DNA of 10,683 nucleotides, from NCBI GenBank assembly GCA_964612925.1, contig CAZTFU010000042.1:1-10683 (forward strand), written 5' to 3'. Of this stretch, positions 1 to 7,095 are shown in pieces. Each line of letters starts with the position of its first letter. The first letter of the stretch is position 1. Both the position numbers and the translations under genes were made by a program. The notes below the pieces were generated by a model. The model was given only the letters and a program-made list of their open reading frames with translations, ran no database searches and was not told where the DNA came from. Source of the DNA: Phil1 sp964612925. GTDB lineage: Bacteria > Bacillota > Clostridia > Christensenellales > CAG-138.

Positions 1-80
1 CTTACTTTCGCATGGTTCCTTAGAATATCCTGTATGCGCAGTAGAAGTATCGGCGAAAACAGTCGCGTCACGGCGTGACA
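1..80. other. Non-coding end of the window with two hairpin-forming segments
   Basis: No convincing gene is seen here. Short open frames run through on the plus strand, but none has recognisable coding character; one ends with TGA at 76-78. Bases 4-48 form an imperfect hairpin: ACTT 4-7 with 45-48, CGCAT 9-13 with 34-38, and an inner GG/CC and TTC/GAA. Bases 67-71 and 75-79 form a GTCAC/GTGAC hairpin with a 3-base loop. These could be a palindromic intergenic repeat or the tail of a convergent gene. The window edge prevents a decision. Confidence 0.35.
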
Positions 81-81
81 A

Positions 82-113
82 AACCCCGCGACTCCGTTTG
101 GAACCGCGGGGTT
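82..113 (-). terminator. Intrinsic terminator of the operon
   Basis: A perfect 9-bp GC-rich inverted repeat (82-90, AACCCCGCG, with 105-113, CGCGGGGTT) encloses a 14-base loop. On the minus strand the stem runs into four T residues, then GTCACG. It lies 28 bases after the TGA of the last kinase gene. The plus-strand side has no U-run, so it acts mainly for this operon. Confidence 0.85.
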
Positions 114-141
114 ATTCTGTGCCTTAGCTAAACGTATTTCA

Positions 142-3100
142 TCAATATGCCGGTATGGCTACGGAACAGGATGAGGAGGCGCTTGAGCCTTTTTCGGTGC
201 CGTTATAGTTTGCTTGGAAGTAGTAAATACTCACGGTAACCGATGTGGCATCAGTGGAAGAAAGCGGCACGGTCAAAACGGTTGACCCGCTTTCAGACCT
301 TGCGCTTGAGGATTTGGAGCTCCACGTTCCGTATGAAGCAACCTGTACGTTCCCCGACGATGCCGAGTCCGCCGACGCCCTAAACCACTGGCTGTAGCTA
401 TTATATGCGCCGGTGCCCGTCAGCGTTGCCGTAAGCGTTATGCTTATCTGGGCACTTGTTGATGTGCGGCTTATACATTCTACAGTGGCGGTATATGACA
501 ATTTGGAGCCGCTTTCACTGTACACATTGCTGCCGGTTGAGGATGAGCCCACGGCTGTCGGCGTATACGTAAACGTAATGGTCTTTGCGTTTGCGGAATC
601 CCACTTAACGGTCTGGGACGAGGGTGTTGAATATCCCGAGAACGATTTGGGTGTAATGGTATTTGTCGTGCCGTAATTGTACGTTGCGCTTGACGAGCCC
701 AAGGATGTGCCGTTGCTTGATACATACTTGATATTGTATGTATAGCTGTCCGCCTTGACCGATGCATATATCGTAGAGGATGTTACATCAGCACTGACGG
801 TAACGGACTGCGCACCTATTGAGGTAAGGGTATATCCCGCATTGGCGGAATATGAAATGCTTAGCGTGTCACCGTAGTAGACTCTATCGCCGTTGCTTAT
901 CGAACCCGCGGAAGCCCCCGCATAGGGAGACGAGGTTCGCTTGACCGTGACAGTGTAGCCGCTGTTTGTGTTCCAGCTTACGCTGAATTCCTTTACGGAG
1001 GCCTTGGCATATATGTCACCCGAGCCGACGTTGCCGCTGACGGTGAGCGAGCTTGCACCTGTAGAGGTAAGGGTATACCCTGTTTCCGCAGCATAAGAAA
1101 TGCTGAGCGAATCGCCGTAATATACCGTTCCACCGTTGCTTATGGTGCCCGCGGAAGCCCCTGCATAGGGCGAGGCGGTTCGCTTGACGGTGATGCCGTA
1201 TCCCGTGCCCGTGTTCCAGCTTATGCTGAATTGCTTTGCCGAAATCTTGGCCCAAATATCGCTTGATGTAACGTTACCGGTTACGGTTATCGAATCGCTG
1301 CCCGTTGAGGCGATGGTAAGGCCGCTGTCGGCGGTATATGTAACCTTTAGCGTGTCACCGTAGTAGACTGTATCGCCGTTGCTTATCGAGCCTGTGGAAG
1401 CCCCCGCATAGGGTGAGGAGGTTCTCCTGACCGCGACACTGTAGCCGTTGCCCGTGTTCCAACTTATGCTGAATTGCTTTGCAGAAACCTTAGCCCAGAT
1501 ATCGCTTGACGTAACGTTGCCGCTTACGGTTATGGAATCACTGCCCGTTGAGGTAATGGAGAATCCGTTGTTCGCGGCATAGGTGACCTTCAGCGTGTCA
1601 CCGTAGTAGACCGTTCCTCCGTTGCTTATTGAACCTGTGGAAGCCCCGGCGTAGGGCGATGACGTCCTCCTGACCGTAATACTGCAACCGTTGTCCGTGT
1701 TCCAGCTTGCGCTGAATTGCTTTGCAGAAACCTTGGCCCAAATATCGCTTGACGTAACGTTACCGCTTACTGTTATCGAATCTGCTCCCGTTGAGGCGAT
1801 GGTGAGTCCGCTGTCGGCGGTATATGTAATCTTCAGCGTATCACCGTAGTAGACGGTAGAACCGCTGCTTATCGAGCCCGTGCGCGCTCCTCCGTACGGT
1901 GAAGAGGTTCTTGAAACGGATACGGAATAACCGCTACCGCCGCTCCATTGTGCCGAATACTGCTGCAATTCCCACCGCGCAAACAGCGTATGCGAGGCCG
2001 CAGTGCTTACGGTCGTGGATTCGGAGACCCTTGATCCTCCGCTTGAAGAGGTATACCATCCCGCGAAGCTGAAGCCTGCCCTTGTTGGGGTGGGAAGCAT
2101 ACCGTATGAATCTGACTGATAAACGGTTTTGCTTGAGTAATCCACCTCGCCGCCGCAGGTATCAAATGATACCGTAATGGGTTGCTTACCCTTGCTGACG
2201 TAAATAACAATGGTACTGCCGGGCAGCTGTGCGGAGAGCGCATCGGGCGACTGATCTATTACGTAACCGCTTGCAACGGAATCATCGTAGTTTTCGAGTA
2301 TCGTCACCTTAAAGCCCTGTCCCTTGAGCGTTTTTTCGGCTTCTTCACTTGTCTTGCCGATAACGTTTGCGACATCAACGGTCTGGCGGCCGCCCGAAAC
2401 GACTATTGAAATAACGTCACCGCGCTTGACATCGGTTCCTTTGGCAATGCTTTGACTTACCACATTGCCCTCGGGCACCGTGTCGGTTTTGACGTATTCA
2501 ACGGTTACGGTCAAGCCCTTGCCGCCAAGAATTTCTTCAGCTTCCTCACGACTCATGCCTTCAACGTTCGGCATTTCAAATGCCGCGGGACCAAGGGAAA
2601 CGGTAAGAGTGATCTTTGTACCTTCCGCAACGGTCTGCCCTGCCTCTATGCTTTGCGCTATAACGGCACCGTAGGCCACGCTGTTGTCGTAGGTTTCAAC
2701 TATTTCGGGCTGTGCAAGGCCGGCTGTAAGCAGCTTTTCTATGGCCGCATCCTTCTCGTCCCAAATGACATACGGCACCGTTGTAACGCCGTTTACGGGT
2801 GATTCAACGGCCTTACCGCTGCTTATCGTCAAATAAACCGTTCCGTTTTTCTCCAAGTATGTACCGCCGATGGGGGATTGCAAAACAATCTTGCCCGCGG
2901 GGATGTATTCCGACTCTATAGAACCTGCGGTAGAGGCCAAAAGCTTTCCGTCTTCTATTTCCCGTACCGCCTCATCCTTATAAAGCCCCTCGACATCGGG
3001 TGCGCTGACTATGTTTTCGGGTATAATGATATCCTCCGAGAAGTTGGAGAAGTGAATGACACCCGTCACTATCAGCAATATGAATGCGACTATTGCCGCA

Positions 3101-4164
3101 AGCAGGGTCGGTACAAACACCTTCAGCCACAACGGCCATGTGTATAAGTCTATCTTCTTGATTTTACCGTAAATCCGCTTGGCCGGGGGATCCGCGTTCA
3201 ATTCACGCATAAAGGCCGCAATATCGGGAGTTCTGTCCTCAATGCGAACATTCATTGCATTAAGTATGGCTATCTCGCGATTGGCGGATATACTCTTTGC
3301 GTATTTGTGGGGCGGATCCAGTATATCCTTATTTTGACTTTCATATTTTGCGCGCCGTTCCATGGAATCGGGCGGCGTTTTGCCGGTTATCATCTTATAC
3401 AGCGTTGATGCAAGTGCATATACGTCAGTATGCGGCCCCTGATCTCCTCGGCTTCGGTACTGCTCCTCGGGAGAGTAGCCGGGCTTGATTATAACGGTCA
3501 GGCTTCGACTGTGCGATGTGGTGGCATATCTTGATGCACCAAAGTCTATAAGTTTTACCTCTCCCGATTTTGTAAGGAAGATATTGTCGGGTGCGATATC
3601 CCTGTGCAGCAATCCCGCATCATGAACCGTTCTCAGCGATCCCATTACGGGCATAAGCATTTCTACCGCCTTGTCCTCGGGTATCGTCTTTTCGCGTTTG
3701 AGGTAGTCCGTAAGCGTTTCACCGTCAAGATATTCCATTACGATGTATGCGGTATCGTTATCCTCAAAACTGTCAAACACCTTCACTATACCGGGCTCGT
3801 TTTGGAATTTTGCTAAGTTTTTCGCTTCTTCTATAAACTTTTTCAACCCGTCGCGGAACTGCTCACTCTTATCCCCACCAAATACGCGCACGGCGGATTG
3901 TCCCGGCATCCTTGTGGAAAACTCTCCGGGCAAATACTCCTTTATGGCAACCTTTTGTTGCAGCTTTCCGTCCCACGCTATATACGTCACGCCAAAACCG
4001 CCGTAGCCTAACACCTTGCCGATGACATATCTGTCGTAAAGCAATGTGCCGGGTTCAATATGTATGGCCTCCTCAGCCGGGGTGCCGACAACGTATCCGC
4101 AATGAGGACACACCCGATACGCATCGTCAAACATCTCCATGCAGCCCAAGCATCGTCTGATCAT
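142..4164 (-). CDS. Ser/Thr kinase with PASTA, Flg_new and tandem beta-repeat ectodomain
   Basis: A 1340-residue membrane kinase. Zinc ribbon C5/C8/C19/C22. Kinase domain about 46-320: GYGGFG (53-58), Lys75, probable helix C Glu113, HRDIAPDN (187-194), DFG (207-209), and PGYSPEEQY (228-236) in place of APE. Membrane helix about 346-370. The outer part of about 970 residues has, in order, four PASTA domains (about 387-450, 460-525, 529-592, 596-659), one Flg_new/InlB-type repeat (662-733, with GYxF-like GFSFAGWY), five 81-residue repeats (735-1139), a MucBP-like segment (1141-1203) and an unrecognised Ser/Thr-rich C-terminal domain (about 1210-1340). PASTA domains bind peptidoglycan fragments in PrkC/PknB kinases. 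The catalytic loop differs from PrkC, so this is probably not the housekeeping orthologue. No LPxTG signal is visible. The start has GGAGG at 4175-4179 (10-base spacing), inside the end of the previous gene; the gap is 2 bp. It is the last gene before the terminator. Confidence 0.93.
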   Translation of the reverse strand: MIRRCLGCMEMFDDAYRVCPHCGYVVGTPAEEAIHIEPGTLLYDRYVIGKVLGYGGFGVTYIAWDGKLQQKVAIKEYLPGEFSTRMPGQSAVRVFGGDKSEQFRDGLKKFIEEAKNLAKFQNEPGIVKVFDSFEDNDTAYIVMEYLDGETLTDYLKREKTIPEDKAVEMLMPVMGSLRTVHDAGLLHRDIAPDNIFLTKSGEVKLIDFGASRYATTSHSRSLTVIIKPGYSPEEQYRSRGDQGPHTDVYALASTLYKMITGKTPPDSMERRAKYESQNKDILDPPHKYAKSISANREIAILNAMNVRIEDRTPDIAAFMRELNADPPAKRIYGKIKKIDLYTWPLWLKVFVPTLLAAIVAFILLIVTGVIHFSNFSEDIIIPENIVSAPDVEGLYKDEAVREIEDGKLLASTAGSIESEYIPAGKIVLQSPIGGTYLEKNGTVYLTISSGKAVESPVNGVTTVPYVIWDEKDAAIEKLLTAGLAQPEIVETYDNSVAYGAVIAQSIEAGQTVAEGTKITLTVSLGPAAFEMPNVEGMSREEAEEILGGKGLTVTVEYVKTDTVPEGNVVSQSIAKGTDVKRGDVISIVVSGGRQTVDVANVIGKTSEEAEKTLKGQGFKVTILENYDDSVASGYVIDQSPDALSAQLPGSTIVIYVSKGKQPITVSFDTCGGEVDYSSKTVYQSDSYGMLPTPTRAGFSFAGWYTSSSGGSRVSESTTVSTAASHTLFARWELQQYSAQWSGGSGYSVSVSRTSSPYGGARTGSISSGSTVYYGDTLKITYTADSGLTIASTGADSITVSGNVTSSDIWAKVSAKQFSASWNTDNGCSITVRRTSSPYAGASTGSISNGGTVYYGDTLKVTYAANNGFSITSTGSDSITVSGNVTSSDIWAKVSAKQFSISWNTGNGYSVAVRRTSSPYAGASTGSISNGDTVYYGDTLKVTYTADSGLTIASTGSDSITVTGNVTSSDIWAKISAKQFSISWNTGTGYGITVKRTASPYAGASAGTISNGGTVYYGDSLSISYAAETGYTLTSTGASSLTVSGNVGSGDIYAKASVKEFSVSWNTNSGYTVTVKRTSSPYAGASAGSISNGDRVYYGDTLSISYSANAGYTLTSIGAQSVTVSADVTSSTIYASVKADSYTYNIKYVSSNGTSLGSSSATYNYGTTNTITPKSFSGYSTPSSQTVKWDSANAKTITFTYTPTAVGSSSTGSNVYSESGSKLSYTATVECISRTSTSAQISITLTATLTGTGAYNSYSQWFRASADSASSGNVQVASYGTWSSKSSSARSESGSTVLTVPLSSTDATSVTVSIYYFQANYNGTEKGSSASSSCSVAIPAY
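748..1962 (-). repeat. Five tandem 243-bp repeats (81 residues each)
   Basis: Five in-frame copies start at residues 735, 816, 897, 978 and 1059, exactly 81 residues apart with no indels. Shared blocks are RTSSPYAGA, VYYGDTL and a GNVTSSDIWAK-like end. Copies 1-3 are closest at the 3-prime end and copies 4-5 resemble each other (SISY and GYTLTS). Some blocks are shared between non-adjacent copies, such as GLTIASTG in copies 1 and 3 and NGD in copies 3 and 5, a sign of recombination or gene conversion. The fold is probably all-beta. Repeats like this are common in bacterial surface proteins. Confidence 0.9.
2188..3006 (-). other. Four PASTA domains
   Basis: This region encodes residues 387-659 of the last kinase. 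Each unit of about 65 residues follows the PASTA pattern: a V-x-G or V-x-x start, an A-x-x-x-L helix, a V-x-x-Q-S/P segment and a final V-S-x-G strand. Examples are MPNVEGMSREEAEEIL (531-546) with VVSQS (568-572), and VIGKTSEEAEKTL (601-613) with VIDQSP (635-640). The second unit has IWDEKDAA in place of the usual G-x-x-x-x-x-A. Confidence 0.88.
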
Positions 4165-4166
4165 TT

Positions 4167-6140
4167 TCAGTTCGCCTCCCGTTCAAAAACAAAATTCCGA
4201 TAGGTATTCTTGATGGATGAGAGATATTTGGATTGAAGCTTTGTTTCGAATGAAATGGCATTTACAGGAATCTGTCCGTCATTACACTCACTTATCATCA
4301 GATAGTTCTGATAAACGTTTCCAAGCATCCAGCAAAGCAGTCTCTCCGCTGCTTCAAGCTCTGCTTCGTTCCCGCTGCCGATGCTCCACTCATAAGTAAA
4401 GCGGCAACGGACTTCATCCGCATTGCAGCACACGACGGCCTTTTCATAATTGGTAAGGGTCGTGCGCACCTCGTTCAATGCCATCGTTGACGATATCAAC
4501 ACCGCACTTGTGTTGGCCGTGTTGTTCAAAAACTCTTTTCTGTCGCACAAACCGTTCAAATCAAAATTGGCGGAAAGCAATTCCGTATAGCGTGTGTCAC
4601 AGGCAATATTTGTCGTGTTAAAGTCGGCAAGAGTGTTAAAGTATTCGGAATCGTAGCTTACGCTCGTGGCGCCGCTTGTGATTATGTACGCGGTGGGCAC
4701 CTCTATAGCGAGCGGAACCTGCTTGCGCGTATTGTAATACTTTGAATACTGATCCAAAAACAGTGCGTTTTTGAACTGATCCGAACGGATAACATCATCA
4801 AGATCGACAGCGCGTGAAAGTATATCCTCGGAAAGGCCCGTGCTTTCAAAAAGTGTGGGGAGGGTGTCTGTTACCGCCGCCTGAAGCAGACTATCGGCAT
4901 ATTCATCCTCGGGTATGGCGACCAATTCAACTGTTACACCTTCGAATTTTGCTTCAAAGTCTTGCTTTATTGCCTGCATGGCATCCGCTTCTACGGAGCC
5001 GTTTGCCACGCTGAACCACACCACTATGTCTGCGCTCTCAAGCTCCGCTTCCGCAACGCTGCCGTTGAAAAGATTGTACGCTATCAACCCGCCCGCAAGC
5101 AGTACGGCGCACGCGGCCGCAACGCCGCCAAACCGTCTCAGTTTTCTTTTGCGCCTTTCTTTTTCCAATGAGGTTATTTTCTTCTTGCCGTTTATCGCAA
5201 GCAGAAAATCCTGCACCGACTTAAAACGCATATGTTGTTCTATTGCCATCGCCTTCATTATCGCATTGCTGAGATTTTCGGGGATAGATGGGTCTATAAC
5301 ATGCGGTGCAATGACCTCATCCTTTATCATGCGGTTTGTCGATTCGCTCGGCTTAATGCCCGTAAGCATTACATACAGCGTTGCACCAAGGGCATAGATG
5401 TCCGTCCATGGGCCGATATTGCGGCTGTTATCATATTGCTCCGTGGGAGAGTATCCGGGTTTGAGAATAATGTCGATCACATCGTCGGAACTGTCCGCCA
5501 GCTTTGCCGCGCCAAGGTCCATCAGTTTTATCCTTATTTCCTTGCCGCTGCAAATGTAGATATTATCCGGCGCAACATCCCTGTGGATAATGTTCGCTTT
5601 GTGCATTGATTTAAGCGCATTACCGACTTCGTTTGCTATCATCATTGCAAACTCGGGAGCGATTTTGCCGCCGGAGCGGTTCAGATACTCGTTCAGCGGC
5701 ATACCGCGCATAAGCTCCATTACGATATACGCCGTATTGTTTTCTTCAAAAAACTCAAATACGTTGGGAATGCTTCTGTGCGCACCGAACCGAGCCATGG
5801 TCCTCGCCTCGGCCAAAAAGCGTTCCTTTCGATATTCAAATTCCTGCCACGCCTTTTTGGATATTATAAGCTCCTTTACGCCCTCTGCGCGTGTTACAAG
5901 GTGGCTGACATAGAACTCCTTTATGGCAACTATCACGCTCAGCTTGCAGTCCCATGCACTGTAAACAATACCAAAGCCGCCTTGACCTATGGCCTGTCCG
6001 ATAACATAACGGTTGGCTAAAATGGTGCCCGGCACAAGATGTATGGGCTCAAGCGGAGCCGCCATCTGCACTGCTCCGCAGTGCGGGCAAATGCCGTAGC
6101 CCTCGTCATATTCCTTCAAGCAGGAAAAGCACTGTCTCAT
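4167..6140 (-). CDS. Ser/Thr kinase fused to a solute-binding-protein-like ectodomain
   Basis: A 657-residue membrane kinase. A four-Cys zinc ribbon (C4, C7, C18, C21) is followed by the kinase domain at about 45-315: GQGGFG (52-57), Lys74, probable helix C Glu111, HRDVAPDN (186-193), and DLG (208-210) in place of DFG. The segment PGYSPTEQY (228-236) replaces APE. The catalytic-loop Lys of HRDxKPxN is Ala, a variant also in the next gene. The Asp, Asn and ATP-binding Lys remain, so activity is likely but not certain. A basic stretch (319-336) precedes one membrane helix (about 337-356). Residues about 370-657 resemble family 1 extracellular solute-binding proteins: an opening IVVWFS strand, a PLAIEVPTAYI segment, an LISS segment where these proteins have a ligand-lobe strand, and a late WSIG and IPVNA. 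At about 290 residues this is shorter than the usual 400. Start: ATG with GGGAG at 6153-6157, spacing a long 12 bases. The ligand is unknown. Confidence 0.88.
   Translation of the reverse strand: MRQCFSCLKEYDEGYGICPHCGAVQMAAPLEPIHLVPGTILANRYVIGQAIGQGGFGIVYSAWDCKLSVIVAIKEFYVSHLVTRAEGVKELIISKKAWQEFEYRKERFLAEARTMARFGAHRSIPNVFEFFEENNTAYIVMELMRGMPLNEYLNRSGGKIAPEFAMMIANEVGNALKSMHKANIIHRDVAPDNIYICSGKEIRIKLMDLGAAKLADSSDDVIDIILKPGYSPTEQYDNSRNIGPWTDIYALGATLYVMLTGIKPSESTNRMIKDEVIAPHVIDPSIPENLSNAIMKAMAIEQHMRFKSVQDFLLAINGKKKITSLEKERRKRKLRRFGGVAAACAVLLAGGLIAYNLFNGSVAEAELESADIVVWFSVANGSVEADAMQAIKQDFEAKFEGVTVELVAIPEDEYADSLLQAAVTDTLPTLFESTGLSEDILSRAVDLDDVIRSDQFKNALFLDQYSKYYNTRKQVPLAIEVPTAYIITSGATSVSYDSEYFNTLADFNTTNIACDTRYTELLSANFDLNGLCDRKEFLNNTANTSAVLISSTMALNEVRTTLTNYEKAVVCCNADEVRCRFTYEWSIGSGNEAELEAAERLLCWMLGNVYQNYLMISECNDGQIPVNAISFETKLQSKYLSSIKNTYRNFVFEREAN
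4170..5033 (-). other. Solute-binding-protein-like sensor domain of the kinase
   Basis: This region encodes residues about 370-657, outside the membrane. It resembles ABC-type extracellular solute-binding proteins and contains seven Cys residues (C514, C532, C571, C572, C579, C603, C619), an unusual number for this fold that may form disulfides. The assignment comes from strand and loop patterns, not from a search. A strongly diverged or shortened lobe is possible. Confidence 0.65.
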
Positions 6141-6147
6141 TTTCGGT

Positions 6148-7083
6148 TTATTCTCCCTTCAGTATGTAATCTTCCCATGAAAAGCTTTCCGAACACAGCG
6201 GCATAAACAGCAATCGGCTGCCGCCAAGCTCAATTATGTCATGCGGCTTAAGCTTTTTGGATTCCGTAATGTACTCTCCGTTCAGATAGGTAAGTCCGTT
6301 TCCTTCCCCCGGCTGAAGATAGAAATTTCGCTTTTTGGGCTCGTATATGATAAATGCGTGCTTGATGCGGGAAATACTCTCATCATCGCTTATCACAATG
6401 CGGTTTTCCTCGCTTCTGCCTATGGAATTCTTCTCGGCATATATCTCAAAGCACCTGCCAAAGGAGCCGCCTCCCACGCATACCAACCAACCGACCGCGG
6501 GCTCAAAGGACGGTGCAGCATGTACTCCTGTCGAGCCGTTATCGGCTTTACCCGATGCCACCGCGTTGAAATAGCCCATGGTTTTTCCCTCACTGCTTGC
6601 CGTGGCCTTGCGAACAACGTCCCGCAAGGAGCCGCTTTCCTCCTGCGGCTTGGGTGCTTGTCGACCAACCGATTCGCCCGAGTTGATACCCTGTTGTTGA
6701 GCCCATTCTTCTAAAGGATTCATCTCCGATTGTTCACCTTCGGAGCCGCTTCCGCCTTGCCAGAAATCCAGCGTTGGATTTACGCCTTTGTTTTTCGCCT
6801 CCGCAGCGGGTGCGACCTTGGCCCATTTTGCCTCCGTCACACCGCTTTCGCGGCTTTCATTGCCGACATTACGCTTTGATTCGAGCGAGCTCGTGCCCTT
6901 TTGCTCCGCAGATGAGCTTCTGTCGGAGGTCTTTCCGAAAAGACCTCCAAAGCTTCTCCCCTTTTTCCTTTTCCCGCCCGAGGTTTTGCTCTCATCGTCA
7001 ATGGGGCTTGCTCCACAGTGCGGGCAAGCATCGAATTCGTCGGCATCATACCAATCACCGTTTTTGCATCTGACTATCTTCAT
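6148..7083 (-). CDS. FHA-domain protein with an N-terminal zinc-ribbon-like segment
   Basis: A 311-residue cytoplasmic protein expected to bind phosphothreonine on the kinases or their targets. The C-terminal FHA domain (about 197-296) shows the conserved pThr-pocket residues: GRS (222-224), N227, SISR (236-239), H242 and NG (268-269). The N-terminus resembles the C-x-N-G-H-x-Y-D...CPxCG ribbon of such proteins, but only C6, C20 and C23 are present and the usual His is Asp10, so zinc binding is uncertain. Residues about 25-195 are a Ser/Gly/Glu-rich, probably disordered linker. It includes KTMGYF (T168) and NPTLDFW (T104), similar to the Thr motifs in the LRR kinase. No membrane helix is seen. 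The start has GGGAG at 7090-7094 with 6-base spacing, and the gap to phosphatase B is 12 bp. Its position between phosphatases and two kinases supports an adaptor role. Confidence 0.9.
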   Translation of the reverse strand: MKIVRCKNGDWYDADEFDACPHCGASPIDDESKTSGGKRKKGRSFGGLFGKTSDRSSSAEQKGTSSLESKRNVGNESRESGVTEAKWAKVAPAAEAKNKGVNPTLDFWQGGSGSEGEQSEMNPLEEWAQQQGINSGESVGRQAPKPQEESGSLRDVVRKATASSEGKTMGYFNAVASGKADNGSTGVHAAPSFEPAVGWLVCVGGGSFGRCFEIYAEKNSIGRSEENRIVISDDESISRIKHAFIIYEPKKRNFYLQPGEGNGLTYLNGEYITESKKLKPHDIIELGGSRLLFMPLCSESFSWEDYILKGE

Positions 7084-7095
7084 GCCTATCTCCCT

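Noticed and set aside
748..1962. Regular 243-bp repeats as a possible CRISPR or satellite array
   Set aside because: The repeats are in frame, exactly 81 codons, without spacers, and encode a conserved protein domain.
142..4164. Calling the PASTA kinase the housekeeping PrkC
   Set aside because: The catalytic loop is HRDIAPDN, an N-terminal zinc ribbon is present, the extension is very long, and the neighbours are not the usual prpC-prkC-rsgA set.
4915..5397. Plus-strand open frame of 160 codons
   Set aside because: It is antisense to the membrane and ectodomain part of the solute-binding kinase. It is low in conserved-looking features and is explained by codon bias on the opposite strand.
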